The position numbers were made by a program, and so were the translations under genes. Below, one piece after another: positions 30,757 to 42,931 of a DNA stretch of 64,000 nt; positions within the stretch are counted from its first letter, which is position 1, and each line of letters starts with the position of its first letter. The DNA is from Spinellus fusiger (taxonomy: Eukaryota > Mucoromycota > Mucoromycetes > Mucorales > Phycomycetaceae): contig JALLLS010000008.1 of NCBI GenBank assembly GCA_025094145.1, positions 558,001 to 622,000 on the forward strand. The letters run 5' to 3'. The notes below the pieces were generated by a model that was not told where the DNA came from, did not search any database, and saw only the letters and a list, made by a program, of their open reading frames with translations.

Positions 30757-32156
30757 TACAGTTTTGTTTGTTTGTTATTCTCGCTGTATGCAATTATTTT
30801 ATTGATAGAATAATCCTGTAAATATAGCATGCTATGATGAGTAGCAGGGTAAGTATTTAGTTCTATAATGTCTAATTATACAGCCACACTCTATTGAATT
30901 GAGTACCTTTGAATATAAATATCAGGACGAAATAGATAGAATACGTTCAACATTAAATAAAACATTTTACATTTGATATAAAAGCCTTAAACTTAAGCAT
31001 ACCAAAGATCAACATCTTTAATTATTGGGAACAGAATAATAATAATACAGTTAGTATTTCGTATGGTCTCCTTTGGCATCAATGACTGTCTGGTATCTAT
31101 CTGTCATACTTTGAATTTATTGTTGTGCAAGTTCAATACCAACTCTCTCACCCACTCCTCTGTAAGTAAAGCCTTCAAATATTCAATATTGGCAATATAT
31201 GCTCTTCCTTTTTCAATTCATCTTTCCAAGGCCCACCAGACATATTCCAGGTGTCTAAGGCTCCTTTCATTCACTGTTTTGGTGGTTTCCATGACCCCAA
31301 ATGTAATAATGATATGTATTCTTTGATGTTCCTGATACTATTCTGAACTGTTGGGCCTTACTAAAACTACTTTTGCAGTGACAGTCAACTTTAATCATGT
31401 TTTCAACTGGTAATAAATGCCCCATCACCTTCTATCTTCTGCTTTGTTATATTCTCCACAAATGTGAGCTTCTGAAAATGTATCTGACATGTTATGTTGG
31501 CTTGGCACTATTTGGAAAGAAGAAGAGCTTTATGCAAAGATAAAGATATTATTTTTATTATATTTTCGGCAAGTGTTAAATTTAAGTGAGTGTGTGGCTG
31601 TAGAGTGTTCATTCACCAATGAAAAGAGCATATTGGCCATTTTTATAGAAAGTTGATTTGTCATTCATTCATTTTATAAAAATAAAAATATTATATAATT
31701 TATATGTAATTATTACTAAGAATAAGAGAACAAATGTCCGTACTCATATAGAGCAGAGACAAAAACAAAACAAAACACACACATACCCACATGCTTAACA
31801 ATAAAATAACTAGCAAAAGTGACTGTACTATTTCCATTATCAAACTGCCTTGCATTCCACTTTACAGCATGCTATTGTTTGTAAACAAGTAAGGTAAGGT
31901 TTATTTATCCTGCAACCGGGATGCTGTCGGCTGACGATGTTGAACGTCATAAAGAAGTATATAGAAGAAAATAAGAATAAAAGAGTTCTATTAAGAGAGT
32001 ATAAAACATGTAAATTTGTAGGAGTAAAAGTAAAAAGTGTAGGAAATAGAAATGAAAGATAGAAATGAAGTTTGTTGAAAACCTTGAATCAGTTTTCTCA
32101 TGAAAAAAGAGATTTCTTTTTCTCCTCTGAAAAATGGTATTTCGTTTTTGGGGAAC
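30757..32156. other. Intergenic with a diverged Tc1/mariner relic
   Basis: About 1.4 kb lie between the reductase-like gene and the SAM synthetase 3' end. Apart from the relic listed separately there is AT-rich sequence without coding signal. Confidence 0.55.
31030..31300 (-). mobile_element. Highly diverged Tc1/mariner transposase 3' fragment
   Basis: The plus strand reads CTCCTTTGGCATCAATGACT, closely like the 3' end of the transposase at 54,790 (CACCTTTGGCATCAATAACT). On the minus strand this gives a C-terminal end resembling DAKGGPTKY, preceded by weak similarity to the transposase C-terminus. It is much older than the two other Tc1 copies here. Confidence 0.55.
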
Positions 32157-33364
32157 TTAGAACTTGAGTTCCTTAGGGTGTTCCCAGGTGAACTCATCAC
32201 GACCAAAGTGACCGTAAGCAGCAGTCTGCTGGTAGATGGGCTTGAAGAGATCGAGATCTTTGACAATAACACCAGGACGAAGATCAAAGTTGCTGCGGAT
32301 AATGGCCACCAATTCCTCAGGAGTCTTCTCGGAGGTACCGTAGGACTCGACAAAGATAGAGAGGGGCTCAGCTACACCAATAGCATAGGACAACTGAACA
32401 AGGGCTCTGCGGCACAACTTGGCGTGAATCAAGGACTTGGCGATCCAGCGAGCAGTGTAGGCAGCAGAACGATCAACCTTGGACCAATCCTTACCAGAGA
32501 AGGCTCCACCACCGTGGGCACCCCAACCACCGTAAGTATCCACAATGATCTTGCGACCAGTCACACCAGCATCACCTTGAGGACCACCAATGATGAACTT
32601 GCCAGAGGGCTGCAAGTGGTAGACAGTGTCCTTCAACAACTCAGCGGGCACCACAGGCTTGATGATGTGCTCCATCAATGCTTTGCGGAGATCTTCAGTC
32701 TCAATCTCAGCGGCGTGCTGGACGGAGACAACAATAGTATCAACACGGAGGGGCACCATGGCACCGTTTTCGTTCTTGTACTCAATAGTGACCTGGGTCT
32801 TGGAGTCAGGACGCAACCATCCGAGAGTACCATCACGACGGAGATCAGCCATGCGACGGTTCAATTTGTGGGCCAAGGTAAGAGTAAGGGGCATCATCTC
32901 GGGTGTTTCATCAGTGGCATAACCAAACATAATGCCCTGATCTCCTGCACCAATATCTTCAATGTTGAATGACTTTTGCACCAAACCCTGGGAGATATCG
33001 GGAGACTGCTGTTCAATGGCCACCAACACATTGCAGGTCTTGTAGTCAAAACCCTTGGCAGAGTCATCGTAACCAATCTGCTTGATAGTATTACGGATGA
33101 TCTTTTGGTAGTCCAAAGTAGCCTTGGTAGTGATTTCACCAAACACCATGATCATACCAGTCTTGGCAGCAGTTTCACAGGCCACCTTGGACATGGGGTC
33201 CTGGGCGAGACAGGCATCAAGAATGGCATCAGAGACTTGATCGCAAATCTTGTCTGGAAGAAGGATAGAAATAAGGACCAGTTTCTTGCAGTGTTTTCTT
33301 AATGAAACTTACCAGGGTGACCTTCTCCGACAGATTCTGAGGTAAACAAAAAGGTGTTGCTCAT
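32157..33364 (-). CDS. SAM2: S-adenosylmethionine synthetase (methionine adenosyltransferase)
   Basis: Two exons (33364-33313, 33253-32157) give 382 residues, the normal length. The N-terminus reads [20 protein letters not shown] across the 59-nt intron. Other family signatures are [12 protein letters not shown] (adenine-binding loop) and [19 protein letters not shown] (phosphate loop). The enzyme makes S-adenosylmethionine from methionine and ATP in the cytosol. The frame is intact and strongly conserved. The symbol follows yeast, and the SAM1/SAM2 distinction is not meaningful here. Confidence 0.97.
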
Positions 33365-34609
33365 GTTAGACTAGTAAGAATAAGAAAAAGAACAAGGTGA
33401 AGAGAAATAAGAGACTTGGAGTTTGTCTTTTTATTTATTTATTTTTGCAGTCCATAAAAGACACATTTTCTTCCCATCCAATCAGATGGTAGTATCAGAT
33501 AAAAAATTTTCTGTAGAGCAGGCTGACATCCAATCAATCTCGATGTTCTAGATGGCACCATCTTATTGTTGTGGAAAGTCATCTCTCATAATTCCATATC
33601 GGGTCGAATGGGAAATAAGTCTCTTGCTAAAGTAGTGAATGAGCTATTTGAAGATAAAAAGGGCTTTGGGAATACCAGTTCTACCAATCTCTAATAGTGG
33701 TCACAACATGGCAGTCATAGATAGAACAGTCCCAGCTACAGACAAATGGTATGTTTTGTATTCTATTCCGTACCCCCTTTCAGAGAATGCACCAAACAAG
33801 GGTGGTCTTATTATTTTGTACTTGTATGTATTATATTGAAATTGTATTTATTATAAAAGTATTCTATTCAGTCTATAAATACACTATAGTATTGCCTAGA
33901 AGATAACAGTTAGATATCTTGTTGAATTCAACATTGGATTTGCAAGTGAGGATGATTTTCAGCTACAAACGACATTCGACATTCTATAATGTGCTTTGTA
34001 CAGTGCACGAGTCCGTCCGCCCGTCGTGAATGTATCATCCTTAAAAGACATCCTCACATTTGCTTTTCCATGGGACAATGGGAGATAAATACTTACACAA
34101 ACCTTGTCCAAGAAAAGAGAAGACTATTTTCAGATGGACTTGGCAAACTAATAATAACCTTGAGGTTAGTTTGTTTACTCTTTAAAATAAATAAACACAC
34201 AGTAGAATAGCCCAAGGAGTCAGACAAGGCTTGAAACTTGATAACGTCTTTTAGGCAACATAATTGTAATTCAGTTGTGTTATTGGACATACTTATCATC
34301 ATTCTCCTTGGCTTTTATATTTATATATATATTTATATATATACACACACATCTTACAACAGAAGATGTAGAGGGGATATATCTACCTTGCAAGTCACAT
34401 TGGCGGGAAAGAACAAACAACAAAACTGTTCTAACGCTTTATTTTGTAGCTCACTATTTATACTTGACAGTCCATAAAAAATTTACTGTGACTGCTATAA
34501 TTGTCATGGCGACTGCTGTTACCATGGCTCACAAACACTTTGTCCTTTGTGGAACATAACATGGGCGTGTCCTACCCACTCTGGTTGTGCTACCCAGTAA
34601 GCAACCCTG
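33365..34609. other. Intergenic, SAM synthetase upstream region
   Basis: About 1.2 kb. The first 200 bp upstream of the SAM synthetase start should be its promoter and contain a TTTATTTATTTATTT run near 33,430. A TATATATTTATATATATACACACA tract lies near 34,320-34,350. Small ORFs show no recognisable domain. Confidence 0.5.
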
Positions 34610-35897
34610 CTAAAGAAATGAACTGCGACTGCTATTTCCAAATCGGTCACCTAATCCAGTCGACTGGCGTAACAATTCACTCTTCTGTTTTTTACTGACA
34701 GGTTTATAGCCAAGGATGTCTCTTTCACGGTCAAAGGGCTGTCGGGAGATATCCTCAACAACACGCTTCTTCTTGTTGTGCATTTCAATCAATGGCACAG
34801 GTCGTTCTGATTTCTATTTAAAAAAGAAAAAAGACAGACGAAATGGGAGATAAGTCCATCTTTAGCCTATTCAATCCATCGATAAAGACACTTGCATTGT
34901 ACTGTTCGATTGTTTTACGGATTCTTCTGTCCTTCTCCCTTTGTCTTTCACTTTCTGCAGAAGAGACTTTGGATTTTGACTTTTTAGAAGTGTCTCCTGG
35001 TGTACTTGTCCAGCCACTGGAGTCGCGTTCTTCTTCAGTGAGCTGTCTGTTGTTGAATGTACGGGATTTCTTTGAATTGGCTGGTATAGAGGGATGGGTG
35101 TGAGTCTCTCTCTCTCTCTCTCTTTGTTGCACTCTATACTAGAATCATCATAATAAAAATAGATTACCAGATTTCAAGTAGTCCACTTCAGGAGGAAGTA
35201 ACATCCACTCGGGTCTTTCTACTTTGCCAGAAGACTCTTCTTTCTGTGAATACATCAATCAATAGATCAATAGATCAATAGAAGAAAAAGAAAAAGAAAG
35301 AAAGAAAACAGTCTACTATCAGTCCATCTTTCTCTCTTTCTCAACATGTCAAGCAGATCCATTACTTTGTCAGTGATAGTACGATGTACATGCGCCTCAA
35401 TAGCAGCCAAAGTAGACTGAGTGGCAGCCTAGGCCCATACACACAATAAACAATTCTGTGAATAAGCGTCCCTATTTCTTATAGAGTCCCCCCCCTCTCT
35501 CTCTTTAAATCTCTGCTAGAATATTTACTTCATCTGCATTATAGTTTGTAGGAAGCACAGGCCCAATGTCTTCTTCTTCACTGTCATAAGCAAGAGGATA
35601 CGTAGGAAGAAGAGGACCTGCAGGCTGTTGACGACGACGACGACCCTGAGGTTTTTCTGCTGTCTGAACCTTTTCTGTGGCCTTTTGACGTTCTTCTATC
35701 ATATCAGGAGGCAAAGCAGGCATATAGGCGTCTTCATCCACATCACTAGTCTCTGCAGTGTCCACTGTCTCTTTGGCACTGTCTACTATTTCCAAAGGCA
35801 GCAAGGCTCCTTTGTTACTTGTATCAGTGACCTCATCAACAGCGTCTTTGCTTTTTTTTGCTTTGATAAGATGAGCAGGAATAGCAGGTCCTATCAT
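34610..35897 (-). CDS. GPALPP-motif (DUF3752) protein
   Basis: Five exons (35897-35529, 35428-35366, 35243-35168, 35080-34892, 34806-34610) give 297 residues. GPALPP-like motifs occur at the start (MIGPAIPAHL), near YMPALPPDM, AGPLLPTY and IGPVLPTNY. The DUF3752 region contains ERPEWMLLPPEVDYL and ends with DRERDILGYKP followed by a basic tail. Proteins of this family are small, nuclear and poorly characterised (human GPALPP1/KIAA1704). Introns 2 and 4 were placed by restoring the conserved frame: the acceptor of exon 5 is AATCAG (34,807), not the nearer AAATAG. The gene is divergent from the ZZ/EF-hand gene, with 193 bp between starts. Confidence 0.85.
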
Positions 35898-36090
35898 TCT
35901 TTATGAATGAAAAAATGAAGAAGAAAAAAAGAGCACGGGCTAAGGGGAGAAAGTGTGACTTGTCTCCAAGACACTATGGACGTAGGAGACTAAAAATAAA
36001 AGTCAACACACAAGGACACTTCCATAAAGCAAAAAAAAAAAAAAGGGCGGTATCAATGCATAGACTTTAATAGGCCACTTTAGCTGCGTT
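35898..36090. promoter_or_regulatory. Compact divergent promoter, GPALPP gene and ZZ/EF-hand gene
   Basis: Only 193 bp separate the two start codons. The interval includes an A14-type tract near 36,033. A shared bidirectional promoter is inferred from spacing. Confidence 0.5.
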
Positions 36091-38047
36091 ATGACATGGC
36101 AACTAAAAGTTCATCCTTTGGCATGTATTGCTGTGGGTGCACTGACGGGTGTTGCTGTGATATTCGCTGTAGTGCACTTGTATGATGGCCATGACTTTAT
36201 TAACTCAGCCAACGACCTCACTTCCAGACCCACACCTTCATCTCGTCGTCGTCGGCTGAGAATAAGCAATGAACGACAGCACAACACGACCCCATCGTCT
36301 TATTCGGCACCAGACGAAGCAAGAAGAAGGAGACACCAGAGAAGAGTGGAAATACTCATAGAAGAACCAGAGGAGAGAATAGACGACAGTGCGTGGCAGG
36401 AAGACGAACAGTGGGAAGAAGAAGACTCTCATACAGAAGCACAGGAGAGAGCAGAAGCACAGGAAGAGGACGCGGAAGAGGACGAGGAAGAAGAAGAGGA
36501 AGAGGAAGAGGAAGAAGCACTGCCAGTGTCTTTGTTCAAAGAGTGGAGTGAAGACAATAATAAGAACCTACTTCATCTTCTTCATGCCATCTCGGATAGT
36601 CAGTCACGCAAAGGTAAGTAACCTACTCACTTATTCTCTCTTGCTTATCCTCTTTAGAAGGGTTTATTCATCGTAAGAACACCCCTTGAGAAATCACTGT
36701 CTCTGTTCTTGGCTTATATTTTCTCTCTCTTTCTGTCTCTTTCTCTCTTTCTCTCTCTCATTAGGCGGAATTACATGCAACAAGTGCAATATGTCTCCTG
36801 TGCGTGGTATTCGCTTCAAGTGTGCCAATTGCATTGACTTTGATCTCTGTGAAATGTGCGAAGGCAGCAACACACACACCAACACTCATGTCTTTCTTAA
36901 GCTAAGAATCCCTATTCCTCCTCTTGCTAATCCAAGAAGTGCTCTTCTGCCCTCTTTCTATCCTGGAAAAGCTACCAGCAGATCCACACTTTCTCATGAC
37001 AAGATCCGTGAGTTACAAAGCAGATCGCACTGTAAGTAGAATAGAGAGGGAGAGAGAGGGATTCTCTCTCCATCCATCTATCGATAAAGAAGGGAGCCTC
37101 ATTCATTTCTCAAGTCGACAAGGTGGAATTAGAAGCCTTGTATGAACAGTTCAAGTCATTGGCGACTGTAGAAAAGACAGAACTTGGCATTGACTTTGAG
37201 ACTTTTGAACGGTGTCTTGGACCTCTTGGACTAGAGAAGAACCTTATTACTGAACGGATTTATGCTTTCTTTGATCAAGACAAAGACGGCACGATTAACT
37301 TTGGAGAAATGGTCAGTGGATTTAGTGTACTGTGCAAAGGGAACTTTGATGAGAAGATTGAATGTAAGTTCTCTCTCTTTCTCTCTCTCTCTTTGTGTGT
37401 GGGTGCACTGTGGGTGCTGAGTTGAGTGTTTGTTAGACGCATTCAAAGGGTATGATATGGATGAAGATGGTTATATTTCTCGGGAGGAACTGTATCGCAT
37501 GTTCAAGGCCTATTTCTATCTGTCAATGGAACTTGTCAGGGATGTTGTGAGTGCCATGGAAGATGAAATGATGGATACATTTGAATTCTCCCCCTCTGCT
37601 CCTGTCAGTTCTGCATTCAATGTGTCTATTCCTACCCCTGCGTCTGATCATGAGAATGAACATGCAACAGATCCAAGTACATCCCATGCCAATAGATCAG
37701 CACAGCGCTATCCAGCAAAGGACCTCTTCTTTGAAGAACAATATGCAAAAGAAGACAGTGGGATGGAGTACTTGAAGAACGCCTCCTCCTCCTCCTCTTT
37801 GGAGAGGGTGCCTATGATGCGACAATGGAAGCAGAAGAGTACCCTGTCTAAAAAGAAGACATGGGAAGAGAAATTTCCTATCATGGACACAATGTCCCAA
37901 GATGCTATTCATGAGATGGTGAAAAAGACATTTAAGAGTATTGATACAGTGCGGGAAGGATATATTAGTTTTGAAGAATTCAAACGGTGTGTTCAGGCGG
38001 ATTCTAGCATTGTTAGCTGGTTTGAAGCCTTGGGCACTGTCTTTTAG
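36091..38047 (+). CDS. Membrane-anchored ZZ zinc-finger and EF-hand protein
   Basis: Four exons (36091-36613, 36765-37031, 37115-37363, 37437-38047) give 549 residues. Residues 10-30 (ACIAVGALTGVAVIFAVVHL) form a likely single membrane anchor. An Arg-rich and then Glu-rich region follows. The ZZ finger has CNKC, then CANCIDFDLCEMC and a His-rich end (NTHTNTH). C-terminal EF-hands include DQDKDGTINFGE and DMDEDGYISREE, both with complete Ca2+ loops, and a degenerate third (IDTVREGYISFEE). ZZ fingers bind protein tails and the EF-hands imply Ca2+ control. The exact function is not recognised. The stop codon overlaps that of the convergent NIT2 gene. Confidence 0.85.
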
Positions 38048-39626
38048 GAAGAAGGGGTCTTGTAACTCTTGCCGTCCTTGTCCATACCAACACTTTCTGC
38101 GACATCACCGTACACATCAAAACGACGCTGGTCATAGAGAGGGATGTTGGTGCGGATAGTATTAATCTCTTCTGGATCTATTGGATAAAGCTGTTAGCAT
38201 ATGCAGAACACACCATAAAGACAAACATGACATGGCTATATAAATATATATATAATAAATGTAAAAGATGTTTACCAATGTGTGCATAGACAATTGTCTC
38301 ATGCTCCTCACATGTAGCAACAACGGCTCCACTATAGAGTATGTCAATAGATGTAGAGATGTACTACACTCATTACCTTGGATTCACAACGGTAGAGTGA
38401 CCCCATGCATGGTAAGAAGCCTCGAGATCTCTGGCAGGAGAACAGGCAGCCACAAAGAACTGGTTATCAAGGGCTCTATTCCATGAATAAGTAGGTGCAG
38501 ACATGGGTCATTCTATTTACCTTGTTCTTTGGAGGAGTTCCCAATGCAACGGGCCTGTGGTCATGTTGAAAGCACCAGGATAGATCATGGCCATACAGCC
38601 TTTACGTGCGGCAATAATAGCCATCTCTGGGAATCTGAGATCAACAGACTAAGAAAACACAACGACAGAAGAATAGCCTAGAGTCTACCTTATATCATAA
38701 CAGATGCCCACACCAATCTTGCCATAGCCTATACAAACATACACACATGCATCCACATACATATATTTACTGGTTCATATAGAGCAAGGGAGGAATTAAA
38801 ACAAGGCTTACGTGTGTCAATGTGTGTAAGGGAATCGCCCCCTGTCAATGTATCACTTTCCTAGTGTAATGAATAAGCTTCTCATTCCACAGAGGGACAT
38901 GGAACTCGTCTGCTAATGACTTGCCTTGAAGCATATTTTACCGGGAACATCAATATTAAATAGATGTACTTTACGATGTACACCAATCATAGTGCCTGTT
39001 GACTGTATAAGTATCTAACGCACTCTCTTTTAGCTGTTCTTTTCTTACCCGAGGGATTGTAGGCAGTCAGTGTATTGTACACTCTTTTACTGCCATCTTC
39101 GTCTAATTCAGGAATGGAGCCTCCAATCACATAGACATTGGCTTCCTAGACCCATCTCTAGTGAGTCACTTTGCAGATAACTTTTTTTCAATCTTTCTAT
39201 CTTCTACCTTTGCTGTTTCAGAGAGCATTTTTACAGAAGCACTGGTGGACAGTGGTTCAGCATATTCGGGAAAATAAGAAGTACCATAAGGAGAATTGAA
39301 ACATTCCTATACAACAACAGCCATGAAATAAAGAGAATAAAGTTAGTTTATCATCCACACAAACACACACACACACACAAAGAGAAAGAGAGAGCGAGAG
39401 AAAAGAAAATATTTACAGGCAGCACTACAACATTAGCACCTTGACTCGCAGCCACAAGAATCATGGTACGGGCATGGGCTAGGTTTGCATGCATATCTTT
39501 AGTGACATTTCCTAACTGCACAAGGGCCAGTTTGAAGGGGGAGCATGGAGCAAGAACGGACATGGAGCGAAAAGGCACACGGCAGAAGGAAGAGGCTGTT
39601 AATGTTTTTGTGAGGGCTGAAAACAT
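38044..39626 (-). CDS. NIT2: Omega-amidase / nitrilase-family hydrolase, NIT2 type
   Basis: About nine short exons between 39,626 and 38,044 encode a carbon-nitrogen hydrolase. The triad is visible: Glu in the nitrilase Glu block before the fold, Lys in [15 protein letters not shown], Cys in [12 protein letters not shown]. Other matches are [50 protein letters not shown] and [16 protein letters not shown]2-type enzymes deaminate alpha-ketoglutaramate and alpha-ketosuccinamate in glutamine/asparagine metabolism. The N-terminus [20 protein letters not shown] looks like a mitochondrial presequence, and MSVLAP (residue 22) could start a cytosolic form. The 3' end overlaps the ZZ/EF-hand gene tail to tail by four bases. 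Confidence 0.88.
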
Positions 39627-41021
39627 AAAGGGAGTTTTAAAAGTAAGATGAAAAGAGAAAAAAAAAAAGAAGACCCACCGCCAGTGAAATAAAAAAGAAA
39701 AAAAAGCAGTAGCAAAGAGGGCTCATGTCTATAATAGGAATAAAAAACACTTGAAGTGAGAAACTTCCACTCTCTATGGCAATGCACCCTTTGGATTGAA
39801 ACTCAGAAACCCGGGTGTCTGGTCTGTGTTGTGTTGTATTGTGTTAATAAGAATGAGTATGAATGTGGAACTTGTTATTCTGGTATTCTGGTATTCTGGT
39901 ATTCTGGTATTTCGTCTCTTTTCTATTGTTATTTTATCATGACTATTTTATCACGACTAATTTACTATCTTATTATTATTATCACAACTAATGTATTATC
40001 TTATTATCTTATTATCTTATTATATTATCTTAATATCTTATTATATTATTATATTATCTTAATATCTTATTATCTTATTATCACAACTAATGTATTATCT
40101 TATTATCTTATTATCTTATTATTATCACAACTGTTCTATTATTCTATTATCTTATGCTTATCACTTCACTACTATAACTATACTACTTTGTTCTCTTGTC
40201 CCACACACACGCACACAGATCGACCTATATGAGGCACCCAGGAGATGTACGACATAACCACCTGTCCAAACTGTATACATCGCACAACGCACTAGTAGAG
40301 AGCATAAGATGGACTGTAAATAGGTAGACATGACTCCACACAAGTGATCCTTCCTACTTGGATGGCTGCTTATAAAAGTACTGCGGTCCATTCATATTCA
40401 TCCACCCTCGGGTAGAATGACAAGAAGAGGACTGTGTCTATCCTGCATCTCATAAGCTGAGATTACAACAGAACTATACTCAGAATAGTATGCTAAAGAT
40501 TTGGAATTTATTGTATGAAATGCTGCTGTACACATCAATGAGAATAAAATATAAGAAACAAACAAGAAACAAACAAGAAAACAAGAAAACAAGAAAACAA
40601 GAAAAACAAGAAAAACAAGAGAAATAAGAAACCAGAAACCAAAATAAAATAAAATAAAAAATAAAGGGGGAAGAAAGGGGGAAGAAAGGGGAAAAACAAG
40701 GCCACAAGGGAATAAAATGCCAAGTTAAAAGCGGGCTGTACATAAAAGATGGAAAAGAAAAGAGCTATACTACAAAGAAAGACCATAGAAGAAAGGCATA
40801 TTTGGCATGAGGAGAAAAAAAAAGAGCATAAACAAAAGGATGTACAAATTCAACAATGGCAAGTATAGGAGAAGAAAGAGATAGAATATACATAAACAAA
40901 AACCTGTTTCTTTCTTTCTTTCTTTGAATAGAAGCCGTCAACAAGATATGCGGAGTGGAAAGAACAAGGGAAAGTGTGGGGGCATATATAACTTAGAAGA
41001 GCTCTTGAAGAAAAGAAGAGT
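39627..41021. repeat. Intergenic with AT-rich satellites
   Basis: Four to five TATTCTGG-type units lie at about 39,875-39,912. A long block of TTATTATCTTA-type repeats lies at about 39,955-40,165, with the motif ATCACAACTAATGTATTATC recurring. An A-rich run (AACAAGAAA repeats) lies at about 40,555-40,625. Frames crossing these repeats are artefacts. No gene is supported. Confidence 0.65.
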
Positions 41022-42401
41022 CTAGACCGTCAATGTACACATGCTGGACAAGAGAGAGTCTGGACCATCACTGTTCTTGGGCGTGCACACCATAGATTCT
41101 AGGCTTTCTTTAGCCATGGGTGAAGGTGCAGTATGGCCCTGGAATGAGAGAATGGGTGAGATGGGAGGACTCCATTTCTGCCAACTGGTAGAAGGACAGT
41201 GAGTGCGGGGTGTTGTGGGTGGCGAAGGAGGGAGCGTGGCTTGAGGAGACAGTGGCTTTACAACAAGCAAAGGACGGGATTTCTGTCGAGAGTGGGCCTC
41301 ATAACGCTCACAGTCGGGTGTTCTTGTGAAGAAGCGGCATCGAAGGATACGTTCTCTGAGTTCCTCCAGCTCAATACGGCGAATAGGATCCACACATAAG
41401 ATGCGTTTTAATATTTGGTTGAGTTCTCGTGAAATGGGAAGAATCTTGAGTAAAAGGTCGGGGTCTGCTAAATAGGCCTTGAAGGTCTCGTCTTTAAGAG
41501 AAGCCTGACGCCATGGGTTTCTGCCTGCTGCCAAGTTAATGAGGACAATTCCCAGAGACCATATGTCATTAGGAGCAGAGGCATAGCCCACTCTGTGTGA
41601 GGGATGTTCAAAGTCACCTTGGCATTCTATTCATGATAAAAGGGGTAAGCCACTTATTTTATAATTATTATGTTTTATATGTTTTTCATTGTTGCATAAG
41701 ATGTACTACACTGCACTTGTAGGAATAGATGGAGATGCATTGGAATGGAAATCACTAGAAATCACTTTACCTGGTGAGAAATAGAAGCCACTACCACAGC
41801 CATAGTCTTTAGAAATAGGATCTGTCGTGGCGAGTCCAAAGTCAGCCAACTTGATAGTATTGCCACTGTCAAAAACGAGGATATTCTCAGGTTTAAGATC
41901 CCGATGATAAACGTGGTTGTCATGGCAATAACTGACAGCATCGAGTAATTGAAGAAATATCTTTCTTATCAGATTGTGGTTGCCATAGTAAGTGTTGCTA
42001 TCGGCAATAGAAGAAAACAAATCTCCTTCGGGGCCATATTCCATGACGACGTGGATCCATCCTGGCTGGCGAATAACATGTTCTAAGCGGATAATGTGAG
42101 GATGAGCTGAGAGGCGGGAGTGAAGGCCAATCTCAGTGCGTTGGAATGTTTTTTGGCGAAGATCAAGTCCTGCCTGAGGAAGAGACTTGATAGCATACAG
42201 TTTGTGGGTGTCGATATGTTTAGCAAGGTACACTTGGCCGTAGCCTCCCATTCCCAGCACTTGGATTGTTTTGAGTTGGTTAATCATTGTTCCATTGGAC
42301 AAAGCTGCCTGGCTGAATGCTGTCATGTTGGATATGTTTTGGTGAACAAATGGAGAAAGAGGCGTACAATGCTTGAATTTATACATTTGCCAAAAATCCA
42401 C
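41022..42401 (-). CDS. Ser/Thr protein kinase, Ran1/Pat1-Vhs1/Sks1 type
   Basis: Two exons (42401-41771, 41626-41022) give 411 residues. The kinase domain has LGMGGYGQVYLAKH (Gly loop), LYAIKSLP (ATP Lys), YHRDLKPENILV (catalytic loop) and LADFGLATTD. The activation segment CGSGFYFSPECQG is typical of fungal Ran1/Pat1, Vhs1, Sks1 and Ksp1 kinases. A Pro/Ser/Thr-rich tail of about 100 residues follows the domain. In fission yeast Ran1/Pat1 represses meiosis. Relatives act in nutrient signalling. An internal ATG (MTAFSQAALS) could be the true start. The gene is divergent from the antiporter gene. Confidence 0.88.
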
Positions 42402-42931
42402 AAATCTATTTTAGGTCAATATATCTCGCAGTGAAGGGGAGTAACAAGAGGAGAAGAAAAGGAGAAAACGGGGGGGGGTGATGGCGACGGTGGTGGTGGT
42501 TATTTTTTGGGGGTAGAAGAGGGGAGGGGGGAGGGGGGGTGAGTATGGAAAAATAGAAAAGAGATATGAAAGAGGGGGAGGAAGAAGATGGCGGAGAAAG
42601 AAGTGTAAGGATAAAAGCAAGAATAGTGCAAGATAGCATAAATACACTTCTTCCTGACCTACAAATGGAAAAAAAAATATAAAAAGACGTCCCATCCTAT
42701 CTTTTTGGGGGAGAAGGAAAATGACAGCATGGGAGTAAAAAGGCAAAAAAAGAAAAGAAAAGAAAAAAAAAGGGAGAATAGGGGGAGTACAGAAAAGGAG
42801 GTTTCTTTTTCTTAATTCTGTAAAAAAGAGAGCATAGGAGGGCACATTTCTATTTATGGACAAACAATTAGAACACTACCTTATAAAGGAAAAATGGAAG
42901 AAAGAACCGTCACACTCTTCTTGAGGTTTCA
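42402..42931. promoter_or_regulatory. Divergent promoter with G-rich tracts
   Basis: 530 bp lie between the Ran1-type kinase and antiporter starts. On the plus strand there are several G runs (GGGGGGGGTG near 42,470, TTTTTTGGGGG near 42,503, GGGAGGGGGG near 42,525-42,540) in an otherwise AT-rich region, then A-rich tracts near 42,740-42,770. The G runs are on the non-template strand of the kinase leader. Any regulatory role is inferred. Confidence 0.45.

Noticed and set aside
32100..32972. Long plus-strand ORF opposite SAM synthetase
   Set aside because: It is the antisense shadow of a highly conserved gene with biased codon use.
39756..40232. 158-codon plus-strand ORF
   Set aside because: Most of it is repeated Leu/Tyr/Ile from AT-rich minisatellites.
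40480..40786. Phe-rich hydrophobic minus-strand ORFs
   Set aside because: They come from an A-rich repeat (AACAAGAAA units) on the plus strand and show no membrane-protein family signature.
42411..42863. Pro/Phe-rich minus-strand ORFs upstream of the Ran1-type kinase
   Set aside because: They derive from G runs and A tracts in the divergent promoter and have no domain.
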